DNA of 64,000 nucleotides from Mesostigma viride (lineage: Eukaryota; Streptophyta; Mesostigmatophyceae; Mesostigmatales; Mesostigmataceae), in assembly GCA_009746045.1 (NCBI GenBank), contig RPFO01000022.1, positions 993,899 through 1,057,898 on the forward strand, read 5' to 3'. Shown piece by piece: positions 56,024 to 64,000 of the stretch. How positions within the stretch are numbered: the first letter of the stretch is position 1; every line of letters starts with the position of its first letter. Under the pieces are notes generated by a model that saw only the letters and a list, made by a program, of their open reading frames with translations, did no database searches and had not been told where the DNA came from. The translations under genes were made by a program, and so were the position numbers.

Positions 56024-57961
56024 TAATTAATTAATTAATTATCAACATCACTCCGTTGGGAGTCAATGTAGCACATATCCCTGAGAAGGGGCATATGGCT
56101 TTAAATACATCCTAGGCTACTTCATGCAAGGGTGGGAATGTAAGCAACACTTGCTCTAGGTGCCGCAAGGGCACCGGCACCACCATGCTGTCTCAGGTTC
56201 AACCCAGCTAAGGGGATCCTGGCACGGGGGAGGAAGATCATCATGGCTATGCAAGGGCTAGGGCATGGCTTCTCGACAGAGAGCATCTCTCTGCATGGCA
56301 TAGCATGGCTAAGTTCTTAATGCAACATCCATGGGGGTCCCATTATAGACAAAGCATGGCTAAATGTTGAAGGCATCATCCATGGGGGCCATTATGGGCG
56401 CACATGCGCGTGGGCCACATGCTAGGCTAAGCCTTACTAATCTACACTACTGGTATATATATTCCTAGTCTGAGGTGGCAGGAGGGGGCTGCCAGGGCTT
56501 GTGGTCAACGTGGATGACCGCCCCCCTCCAGTATACCGGCTTCCCCCTTGCGCTCTGCCGGAGCTGAAGGTAGGCCGGCCATAGCTCGCGTCGCCGTTGT
56601 TGCTGGGCCAGGGTCAAGTCGTCATCCAGCGTGAAGCGAGTCTCCGAGAGCTTCTTGCGGCATTTAAGGAACGCCAGCTTGTCCGCCATGTACTTAAAGG
56701 TGAGGAGCACGGGGGCCGGGCCAGCCTTCCCCCGCGCGCGGGGGAGGCGGACAGCCGACATGTCCAGCTCACCAGTGAGTAACATGGGGGCAAGAATGGC
56801 GCGCTTAAATGCCTCAAGAAGGCTCGTGGAGGTCTCACCTGCCTGCTGGTCGAAGTGCTTGACGATGACATTGTGGCTGCGCCGGGCGATGTCGGCTTCC
56901 TCGCGAAGGTCGAGGGCTTGTTGCTTGAGTTGTGCCGAGATGGTGGAGGTGGTGGAGGTGGTGTGCTGCTTAAGCAAGTCCGCCCAGGTGGAGGGAGCAT
57001 CGCCGGCCGAGCCAGCAGGCGCCGGCTGGGCGGCGATGTCCTTCACCGCCTGGGCGGTGAGGCCGGCGGTGTCATGCAAGCTCTCAAGGGCGTTGGCGGT
57101 GGCTTGAAGGCGTTGGTCGAGGTCGAGGAGCTGGGCTTTGATGTCGGCAGTGGAGGCGGAAATGGCCGTGGAGGTGGAGGCGGCGGCGGTGGAAATGTGA
57201 GGAAGTTCAGCAGTCAGCGTGCCGCCGATTGCTGCTATGTCGGCAGCAAGGGGGGTCACGTGCTGCTGAAAGGCTTCCGTGAGGATGGAGCGGAGGGTGG
57301 GGACGGAAAGGGGTGGAGCCCAGATCTCGCCGTCAGAGCGCTGGAGAAGGGAGTTGAGGATGGCGTGCTGGAGATGGGGGCGGACGCAGCCGGACAGCCC
57401 GTAGATGTTGGCCCAGCGGCTGCCGTCCGGGGCGAGGAGGCGATTGATGGAGTGGAAATGGAGGCACAGGTCGTAAAGCGAAGCGTAATCCCCGAAGAAG
57501 ATGCAGCGCAGAGCATCGGTCGGAGAAATGGTGGCCCAGTCGTAATCTGCGACCTTGAAAGGCCGGGGCCGAAAGCTCGGTTCTGGGCGTGAAGACCCTC
57601 CTGTGTCGTCGGCTGGGCGGGTGCGCTTGGGGTCAGGCGATGCAGATGGCGAGGCGTTAAGCCCGGGGGGTTGCTGGACGACCACCAGTGCACGACTAGT
57701 GTCATCGCCGCCTGCCGGACCTGAAGGCGAAGCTGCAGCCTGAGCTGCAGAATTTTCATTGCCGAGCGCAGCCGCCAGGCTGCGTTGCGTCGAGGCGCGT
57801 TTGTGCGCCATATATTGCGTTTTAGATTCGGAAAATTATATCAGCATGTGCGTCTTAGAAAGACGAAGCGATAGTGATATTCACGGCTAAATTCGGTGCT
57901 CAAACGTGAAAGTTATGAGCTCCGACAGCCATGGCTACCTCGTGGCCGGAATTTTGTGGAT
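56024..57961 (-). mobile_element. ORF1-only retroelement (HAL1-like), full-length
   Basis: Complete unit on the minus strand: 5' UTR (57961-57812), intact ORF1 (57811-56465), 3' UTR (56464-56045) ending ACTCCCAACGGAGT, then TTAA repeats. GCTGTCAT lies on both sides (56016-56023 and 57962-57969), a possible 8-bp target duplication. There is no room for a reverse transcriptase. The 5' end matches that of the 47575-49620 copy, so the lack of ORF2 is a property of the family rather than a deletion in one copy. Confidence 0.8.
56465..57811 (-). CDS. L1-ORF1-like protein of an ORF1-only element
   Basis: Intact 448-codon frame with a true ATG. Residues 1-90 are Ala/Ser/Pro-rich and disordered. Residues ~95-210 form a conserved block (FRPRPFKVADYDWATISPTD, CIFFGDYASLYDLCLHFHSI, GEIWAPPLS). 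Residues ~210-335 are Ala/Thr/Ser-rich, helix-prone and likely coiled coil. Residues ~340-448 resemble the RRM plus C-terminal domain of LINE-1 ORF1p: AFKRAILAPMLLTGELDMSA, LLTFKYMADKLAFLKCRKKL, and FTLDDDLTLAQQQRRRELWP followed by KPVYWRGAVIHVDHKPWQPP. By analogy it would bind retroelement RNA as an oligomer. The intact frame suggests recent activity or selection. The family name is inferred by eye. Confidence 0.8.
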   Translation of the reverse strand: MAHKRASTQRSLAAALGNENSAAQAAASPSGPAGGDDTSRALVVVQQPPGLNASPSASPDPKRTRPADDTGGSSRPEPSFRPRPFKVADYDWATISPTDALRCIFFGDYASLYDLCLHFHSINRLLAPDGSRWANIYGLSGCVRPHLQHAILNSLLQRSDGEIWAPPLSVPTLRSILTEAFQQHVTPLAADIAAIGGTLTAELPHISTAAASTSTAISASTADIKAQLLDLDQRLQATANALESLHDTAGLTAQAVKDIAAQPAPAGSAGDAPSTWADLLKQHTTSTTSTISAQLKQQALDLREEADIARRSHNVIVKHFDQQAGETSTSLLEAFKRAILAPMLLTGELDMSAVRLPRARGKAGPAPVLLTFKYMADKLAFLKCRKKLSETRFTLDDDLTLAQQQRRRELWPAYLQLRQSARGKPVYWRGAVIHVDHKPWQPPPATSD

Positions 57962-58094
57962 GCTGTCATGTGCACCTTAAATAACGAGACTAGTTATATC
58001 CCGCTGTCTCACTTATATCCCGTTAGGCTTGGTTACAGTTGTCTCCCGTCGGGGAGCGCCGCAGATGGCATTAAATTGACTCTAGCTATATCAT

Positions 58095-58227
58095 CGATTT
58101 CTGAAACCGCGGACAAGATAACGGCAGGCTCGAGCTACCATGGTCCGGATTCTCCCGATTTCCGGCCTGCGCTGGTTGTCTCCTTGATATCATCGATTTC
58201 TGGCCTGCGCTGGTTGTCTCCTTGATA
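58095..58227 (-). repeat. R200 partial copy with a duplicated end
   Basis: 58095-58190 is the reverse complement of the 5' half of R200, ending TGGTTGTCTCCTTGATAT. 58190-58227 repeats the last ~38 bp (ATCGATTTCTGGCCTGCGCT), a small tandem duplication of the end. Confidence 0.7.
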
Positions 58228-58235
58228 TTAATTAA

Positions 58236-58545
58236 TTAGGAGCATAACTCTGTTGGGAGTAAATGTAGCACATAGCCCAGAGATGGGCCATTAAATGAAA
58301 TTAAATTAAATTATAACATGCCTCCGTGGGGAGGTCATGTAGCACATATTCCATGATGGATTAATTAATTAATTAATTAGACTCGTGCTCCCGTTGGGGA
58401 GTCACGGAGCATTAACCCCGATGAATGGATGGATGGGTGCAAACATGCCTACCGGTCTAATCTATCTACATTGGCTACATACTACATCTATCTAGCAACA
58501 TTCTAACTACATCATCTATCTAGGCAGCCGCACGCTGCCCTAGGG
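58236..58545 (-). repeat. Stacked LINE tail ends
   Basis: 58236-58290 is a short tail-B end (minus). 58295-58365 contains AAATT repeats and GTGGGGAGGTCATGTAGCAC. 58366-58545 is an A-type 3' UTR in minus orientation: TTAA repeats, hairpin GTGCTCCCGTTGGGGAGTCAC, short CCAT tract, then CTACATCATCTATCTAGGCA, as in the RTE-like LINEs. Confidence 0.7.
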
Positions 58546-58742
58546 GTGGAGGAAGCCGCGTAATCGAACTAACCTAACTCTAATCTAGCTAGTCTATAGA
58601 AAAATCCTAACTACCCTACTCATCAAAACGCCTCCTCCGCTTGGGGGGAGGTAGTTTGCCCACAGGGTCGGGCGTGTGAGCCTTGACAATCCTCTTCCAC
58701 CGCGTCTTGTTCTGCATGGCAGTCCAAAGAAGGGAGAGAGAG
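58546..58742 (-). pseudogene. C-terminal end of a second RTE-like reverse transcriptase
   Basis: Minus-strand reading HSLSLLWTAMQNKTRWKRIV, then KAHTPDPVGKLPPPKRRRRF, then DE and stop. It matches the C-terminus of the longer fragment at 60735-61265. The rest of the protein is missing, and upstream sequence switches to tail B at ~58745. Confidence 0.7.
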
Positions 58743-58754
58743 TGGATTGAATTG

Positions 58755-60370
58755 AATTGAATTGTAACATAACTCCGTTGGGAGTATATGTAGCACATAG
58801 CCCTTGAGAGGGGGGCATATGGCCTATCATACATCCTTAGCTACTTCCTGCAAGGGTGGGGATGTAAAGGACCCTTGCTCTAGGTGCACCAAGGCACTTG
58901 CATCCCCATGATCTTCAAGCTATGCCCAGCGAAGGGGGAGCCTGTCATGGGGGGGAAGATCAGCATAGCTATACAAAAAGCTAGGGCATGGCGTCTCAGC
59001 AGAGAGTTACTCCCTGCATGGGCACGGCATAATTAAATAAAGCTAGGCATCATCTGGAGGGTGGCTCATCATAGGCACACATGTACATGACTAAAAATGC
59101 TAGGCATCAGCTGGTATAGTGCCTGTAGTAGGCGGGCATGTACAAGGCCACTGTCTATCTATTCTACACTACTGCTGCTGTATTCCCCTAGGCTGGGGCT
59201 GCCGGAGTCGCTGGGGCCGCGGTGGTTGAGGGGGTCGCGTGCCAGGGCTTGTGGCCGACGTAGATGTCCGCCCCCTTCCATGCAGTACACCGGCTGGCCC
59301 GCCTTGGTCTGCCGGAGCTGGAGGTAGGTCGGCCATAGCTCCCGTCACCGTTGTTGCTGCGCCAGGGTCAAGTCGTCGTCCACGGTGAAGGGAGTGTTCT
59401 CGAGCCGCTTGCGGCGTCTGAGGAACGAAACCTTGTCCGCTGGGCTGTCAAAGATGAGAAGAAGCGGAGGCGCCCCGGCCTTACCCCGCGCGCGGGGGAG
59501 GCGGTGGGCGGTCAGCTTAATCTCACCAAGGAGGCCCATGCGTGCAAGGATTTTGCTCTCAAACGCACGTGCAAGCTTCTCGGAATTCTCACCTTCCACC
59601 AGGTCGAAGTTCTTGAGGATGGCGTTGAGGCTGCGCTTGGAGAGCTCGGCCTCCTCGCGGAGGTCAAGCGTCTGCCGCTGGAGCTGGGCTGCGACGGCGG
59701 AGGTGGTGGAGGTGGTATGTTGCTTAAGCATGTCCGCCCAGGTGGTGATGGGAGGAGCATCGCCGGCCAGGCCAGCCGGGGCTGGCTTGGCGGCAATGTC
59801 CTTCATCGCCTGGGCGGTGAGGCCTGCGGTGTTCTGCAGAACCTCGATAGCGATGGCGTTGTCACGGAGCTGGGCGGTGATGGCGTCGGAGGTGGAGGTG
59901 GTGGCGGTGGAGGAGGCGAGGAGGGTGGAGGTGGCGGTGGAGATGGTGGAGGTGGCGGTGGAAAGGAGGGGAAGCTCGGCAGTCAGCGTGCCGCCGATGG
60001 CCGCCACATCTGCAGCAATGGGGTCCACGTGCTCCTCGAGGACCTCCTTAAGGAGTGAGCGGATGGAGGATTCGGTTAAGGTGGTGGTGAGAGGCTTGGG
60101 GGGCCAAAGCTCCCCGATGGAGCGTCCAAGGAGGGAAAAGAGAGCGACTTGCTGGAGGTAGGGGCGGTGGAGGCTGGGAATGGTGTCGAAACAGGGGATA
60201 CGAATCCAGCGAGGGTCAAAGAGGCGACCTTGGTTGAAGAGCTGCTTGCATAGTGCAAGAAGCGAGGCGTGCGTTCCATGAAACACGCAGACCAGAGAGT
60301 GGATGCGGTATTCAAATTGGGCTGGGACCAGTAGGTCATCCAGCAACATCTGTACGTAGTTCGTGACATG
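58755..60370 (-). mobile_element. Chimeric ORF1 element with a reverse-transcriptase end at its 5' side
   Basis: Minus-strand element: tail B (59110-58755), ORF1 (to ~60300), and upstream of it a piece encoding VTNYVQMLLDDLLVPAQFEY, which is reverse transcriptase C-terminal sequence (compare 60735-61265). The ORF1 N-terminal third is replaced. Tail B at the 3' side carries the ACTCCCAACGGAGT end followed by TTCAA repeats instead of TTAA. Confidence 0.7.
59345..60349 (-). pseudogene. ORF1 with in-frame reverse-transcriptase N-terminus, truncated by a stop
   Basis: A 334-codon frame starting ATG. Residues 1-19 (MLLDDLLVPAQFEYRIHSL) come from an RTE-like reverse transcriptase C-terminus. From VCVFHGTHASLLALCKQLFN onward it is ORF1, with EEHVDPIAADVAAIGGTLTA, a Ser/Thr/Ala-rich coiled-coil region and FTVDDDLTLAQQQR. 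A TGA replaces the CGA codon expected in QQQRRRELWP, removing the last ~45 residues; the downstream sequence still reads ELWPTYLQLRQ. The N-terminal fusion suggests a template switch. Confidence 0.7.
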
Positions 60371-60416
60371 TTTTCCTACCTTTTTGGGCTATGTGCTACT
60401 CTGGGCTATGTGCTAC

Positions 60417-60463
60417 ATATACTCCCAACGGAGTTATGTTCCTAATTAATTGATTAATTAATC
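60417..60463 (+). repeat. Tail-B terminus, plus orientation
   Basis: ATATACTCCCAACGGAGTTATG followed by TTCCTAATTAATTGATTAATTAA: the hairpin and TTAA-type tail of an ORF1 element in plus orientation. Nothing upstream of it belongs to the same element. Confidence 0.65.
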
Positions 60464-60490
60464 TGGAGTGTGGCACATAATAGGCACACA

Positions 60491-60656
60491 TTCTGATCAG
60501 GCACTCCGCAAAGGTGAACTGAAAACCATTTGCGTTCAGTGCCGGGCCGCGGAAAACGCGGAAAAACGCGATCTGCAAATGAATCCGACCGGAATCGAAC
60601 TGGGGACCTCTCGCACCAATTTTGCTGACTATAGGACGGACGTCTCCGGTTACCAT
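60491..60656 (-). mobile_element. tRNA-like SINE, 3' half
   Basis: Reverse complement of the last ~165 bp of the SINE, including the B-box-like segment (GGAATCGAACTGGGGACCTC on the plus strand) and the CGCGGAAAAACGCGATCTGC region. It stops at the A-box-like GGTTACCAT. Confidence 0.65.
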
Positions 60657-60734
60657 TAAATTAAATTAAATTATAACATGCCTCCGTGGGGAGGTCATGT
60701 AGCACATATTCCATGATGGATGGGGTGGAGGAAG

Positions 60735-61265
60735 CCGCGTGATCGAACTATCCTAACTCTAAGCTATCTAGAAAATCCTAACTACACTACTCATCAAAAC
60801 GCCTCCTCCGCTTGGGGGGAGGTGGCTTGCCGCCACAGGGTCGGGCGTGTGCGCCTTGACAATCTTCTTCCACCGCGTCTTGTCCTGCATGACAGTCCAA
60901 AGACGGGAGAGAGAGTGGATGCGGTGCTCATACTGGGCTGGGACCACTAGGTCGTCCAGCAACATCTGAACGTAGTTCGTGACAGGTTTCCCTACCCTTT
61001 TGGGAATGTCCTCGGGGCCAGGCCAGGTCAGAATGTGCCGCCCTGGCTGGCCGAGCCGCTGGGGGCCGGCCAGACCGAGGGTGGTGTCGACCTGGCTGGT
61101 GCGGGCAAGGTGTCCTACAAATGCTATCCTACGCTGCCTAATCTCGTCCGAAACACGAGGCATGCCATGATACAAAGACTCTGATGAAGGACGCTCGGAA
61201 AAACCTACGTTAAGGACCTGTCGGAGCATCCTGTAAACCGTGCCGTCTAGCCTAGCTGCCAGTTT
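60735..61265 (-). pseudogene. C-terminal fragment of a second RTE-like reverse transcriptase
   Basis: Minus-strand frame of ~150 codons: LRQVLNVGFSERPSSESLYH, IRQRRIAFVGHLARTSQVDT, PGRHILTWPGPEDIPKRVGK, KTRWKKIVKAHTPDPVAASH. It aligns with the same region of the 22509-24305 protein (IKQRRLQLVGHLARTNQVDT) but is clearly diverged and so is a separate subfamily. A frameshift (AASHLPPSGGG for GKLPPPKRRRR) breaks the end. The polymerase core is absent. Confidence 0.75.
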
Positions 61266-61269
61266 GGGT

Positions 61270-61424
61270 GCCGGTTACCATGGCATCGCCAACTTACACC
61301 TACAGTCATCCGCAAAAGTTCTCCTGTCCGGGGAGTGATGCAAGCCTTTCGGATTTGGTACTAGATAAATCACTCGAGATCTGTGTGTAGGAGTACTACA
61401 CACGTGTCTGCACGCGAGACTTGT
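61270..61424 (-). mobile_element. tRNA-like SINE, 5' half
   Basis: Reverse complement of the first ~155 bp of the SINE, from ACAAGTCTCGCGTGCAGACA to the A-box-like region (GGTTACCATGGCATCGCC on the plus strand). Together with 60491-60656 it makes a full SINE split at the same position. Confidence 0.6.
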
Positions 61425-61565
61425 CGGTTCAGTCTCGCACCGTGAGACGGGCTGAACACGGCTGAAACCTTCTTTTAGTAGAAGGGGGCGCAGCCGGTAC
61501 TATCGAAATCAGCCAAGCGTATATTCTGATCAGGCACTCCGCAAAGGTGAAAACCATTTGCGTTC

Positions 61566-61899
61566 CGACAGTCAACTAGCCTGGGTATGGCTCCGAACTA
61601 ATATGCTATACGCGATCTGGACTATCCGGAACGAGACGGTTTTCAAAGTGCGGCACGAATACACCAAAGCCGCCGTGGTGAGGCGGTTTATCTTTCTCTG
61701 GAACTCAGCAATGCGTCGCGCTTGGCTCTTGGCGCAAGAACAATACAAGGTGTGGGACCCCGGGCCCAACAATGACAAGCCCAGCCCCTTGGAGCTCTTC
61801 CATGCTCTCCTGGGACGCAACAGGGTGTTTACTTGCATTCCTCACGGTGGCCTTACGCGCGTCACTTGGCTCCCCTGGTCACACAATGCTCCTTTCTAA
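61566..61899 (+). pseudogene. Possible C-terminal fragment of another LINE
   Basis: Open frame reading SDSQLAWVWLRTNMLYAIWT, IRNETVFKVRHEYTKAAVVR, RFIFLWNSAMRRAWLLAQEQ with a TAA stop. The W..LWAIW..RN..VF pattern resembles the C-terminal region of plant-type LINE reverse transcriptases with a zinc-binding domain. It starts abruptly after a SINE 3' end (61526-61565), so its own start is lost. The assignment is tentative. Confidence 0.35.
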
Positions 61900-61934
61900 A
61901 CCTTTCACCTATCACACTACCCTCAGAGGGTAAC

Positions 61935-62163
61935 CAGATGGTCGATACGGAAGCATGCTGTTTCCGGCCCCACCGTCTAGGTCATCTAGTCGCTCCACAC
62001 GTAAGCCAGCCATAATTTCAATGCACAAGGATACACATTTCCATCACCATTCATCTTCATCATCCTGAACGACTCGAAAACGCGGAAAAGATAACGGCAG
62101 GCTCGAGCTACCATGGTCCGGATTCTCCCGATTTCTGGCCTGCGCTGGTTGTCTCTTTGATAC
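61935..62163 (-). repeat. R200 full-length copy, minus strand
   Basis: Reverse complement of the whole R200 unit, from GCATGCTGTTTCCGGCCCCA to GGTTGTCTCTTTGATA. It confirms both ends of the family seen at 46853-47075. Confidence 0.85.
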
Positions 62164-62177
62164 GTGGTACCTCTTCA

Positions 62178-62418
62178 CCTAATGATATTCCTATTGGTTA
62201 ATAAAAATACCCATTTACCCGGAAAACCATTTGCGTTAATAAAAATACCCATTTACCCGGAAAACCATTTGCGTTCAGTGCCTTGCCGCGGAAAACGCGG
62301 AAAAACGCGATCTGCAAATGAATCCGACCGGAATCGAACTGGGGACCTCTCGCACCAATTTTGCTTACTATAGGACGGACGTCTCCGGTTACCATGGCAT
62401 CGCCAACTTACACCTACA
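62178..62418 (-). mobile_element. SINE 3' part beside a duplicated 38-bp unit
   Basis: 62269-62418 is a minus-strand SINE copy with the B-box-like segment and A-box region. Before it, AATAAAAATACCCATTTACC with GGAAAACCATTTGCG occurs twice in tandem (62199-62274). The 62178-62226 piece (GATATTCCTATTGGTTAATA...) recurs inverted at 8445-8490 upstream of the starch synthase. Confidence 0.6.
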
Positions 62419-62419
62419 G

Positions 62420-63012
62420 GCACACATGTACACGGCGACAACCTAGTCGGGGTAAAATTGGCTCTTGAGAATTTGAGAACTGGACTCATTGAACAAGTCG
62501 GGGTAAAATTGGCTTGTTACGGGCAAATTAGTTAATTAATCAATTACTTAATTCATCACATGTCGCTCCAGTTTTTGGCTCTCATTAAGGGGACGTGGCG
62601 CGCCGAATATTTTCCGCGCGAAAAAATTCGCGGTACCAGCCGTACCGTGAAAAGTGGGTGCACCGTGCGCGCACCCCTTGCGGAAGTGGTCATGGCGACT
62701 GCGTTTAGGCGAAACTAGCAATGTAGGGCTAGAGAAATGCAAAAAAAATGCTCGAATGTTGAAGAAGATGATTTCATGATGTTGGGTTGCGGCGGCAAGT
62801 AGCTGGTTTATAATATCGCTGCTTTCTTTTACTGCCATCGGCATGGGGGTTAAACTGCATTTTTTGGTCGCGCGGAATAAAATAGAATTCGTGATAGCGG
62901 CAGTAAATTCGCAGTTTTGGGGGCCTTTTTGACCCTCAAGGATGCATTAATATCGGTAGCATTGAATTCCAAACCGAACTGGTGCTTTTTGCTACATTTT
63001 CGGCCATTGAAT
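62420..63012. other. No gene seen
   Basis: Contains GTCGGGGTAAAATTGGCT twice (62446 and 62495), a short TTAA run near 62528 and GC-rich, CGCG-containing stretches at 62595-62680. Nothing coding was recognised. Confidence 0.3.
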
Positions 63013-63215
63013 TGAATTGAATTGAATTGTAACATAACTCCGTTGGGAGTATATGTAGCACACAGCCCTTGAGAGGGGGGCATATGGCCTATCATACATC
63101 CTAAGCTACTTCCTGCAAGGGTGGGGATGTAAAGGACCCTTGCTCTAGGTGCACCAGGGCACTTGCATCCCATGATCTTCAAGCTATGCCCAGCGAAGGG
63201 GGAGCCTGTCATGGG
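63013..63215 (-). repeat. ORF1-element tail type B, partial
   Basis: Minus-strand copy of tail B ending ACTCCCAACGGAGT next to TTCAA repeats (63005-63028), nearly identical to 58755-58950. It is cut off at CCTGTCATGG (63215), where unrelated sequence begins. Confidence 0.75.
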
Positions 63216-64000
63216 GCCATTGTCGGTAAGTAATTCTCCAGGCCTGCGCAGTGCATGTCGGAACCTTCCATGGAAGAACGGCCGTTGTTGCGCGCCTGAG
63301 CGAGGGATCTGCGAGGGCAAGGTATAGATTTGTCGCGAATGTTATGTGCTATCAGTTCTTTCTTCTATGAGCTCATCGTTCGAAGGTTTTTGCGTTCTGT
63401 TTGGGCCGTTTCCGCCAGCTAGCTCGCTGTTGCTTGCCGAATACCTGGCAGCTTTAGATTGTTTTCGTTGATGTCGTGGTTAGGGCCGCTTCAGTCGAAG
63501 CCTATAGCTTCTCGGGAAGGTTTAAGGCATTTCATAAAACGTGTTCTGGCAAGGATGGTGTGCGTATGGACGCTTCTTGTTGTGTTAGAGTGACGCACCC
63601 TCTCTTCGCAGCGGCATCACAGCGCTCATGCGCTGGAGGGCCGCCAATGGTTTCTTTCCATTTTATCGTGCAGGGGAGGAAGTGTTTTATTGACGATCAT
63701 GTTGGAGATATTGCATTTGTGTGACTGCATGTAGATAGCTGCCACCAATGGTTTATTTGAGCTTTCCCTTGATATGATGATGTGAAAAGACTGCAATGTG
63801 CTGAGCCAACCATGGTTGACATGGTTGACTGCATGCCATCGTTGTATGCCATGATCTCCTTGGTTCCTTGCCCTCCATAGTTCCAGTTTGTTGCCCATCT
63901 CAGGTAGGGCAGTGAAGGAGTTGTTGCTGTGTTGATTAGCTTGGTTGGCATAAACCTTACACTCTAACCTGGGAGAAACATAGAAAATGCTGGTTAGGCA
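63216..64000. other. Right end of window; no gene assigned
   Basis: A GGTAAGT donor-like site lies at 63226. Several short open stretches follow, for example a plus-strand frame ~63476-63724. None resembles a known protein. An unrecognised gene may begin here and continue past the window. Confidence 0.25.

Overview
This is nuclear DNA from a eukaryote, most likely a flagellated green alga (Viridiplantae). Four intron-rich genes could be assembled by joining exons whose splice sites and reading phases agree. They are a voltage-gated potassium channel (minus strand, leaves the left edge), a chloroplast-type starch synthase of class I (plus strand, complete), an alpha-tubulin N-acetyltransferase (minus strand, extreme N-terminus not found), and a secreted C-type-lectin-domain gene or pair (plus strand). 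Plant-type starch synthase I with a transit peptide points to the green lineage. A tubulin acetyltransferase of the ciliary type points to a flagellate. The species cannot be named from the sequence.

Layout. 1-7564: Kv-type channel on the minus strand, its introns packed with minisatellites. 7565-9061: shared upstream region of two divergent genes. 9062-18761: starch synthase I, 13 exons. 18762-19766: intergenic. 19767-24665: an interspersed repeat split by one LINE, which is itself split by a second LINE; both insertions have 12-bp target duplications. 24666-26030: LINE tails and fragments. 26093-32387: tubulin acetyltransferase on the minus strand. 32388-35676: mostly unassigned, with one weak multi-exon candidate. 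35677-52000: dense graveyard of SINE-like repeats, ORF1 fragments, LINEs with a restriction-like endonuclease, a damaged RTE-like LINE, and a ~960-bp CCCA/CCAT satellite. 52884-55900: C-type lectin domains. 56024-64000: more ORF1-only elements, LINE ends and SINE-like copies.

The most interesting signal is in the mobile DNA. Several elements carry an L1-ORF1-like protein but no reverse transcriptase: 5' UTR, ORF1, 3' UTR. They resemble the 'half-LINE' (HAL1) design known from mammals. They share a 3'-terminal stem-loop (CTCC-CAAC-GGAG core) and a TTAA-repeat tail with the RTE-like LINEs, which encode endonuclease and reverse transcriptase. This suggests the RTE-like enzyme mobilises the ORF1-only elements in trans. 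The large CCAT satellite appears to have grown out of the CCAT tract in the same 3' UTR.

All coordinates come from reading the sequence by eye. Splice sites are inferred from GT/AG, phase and homology, and no alignment or search was run.
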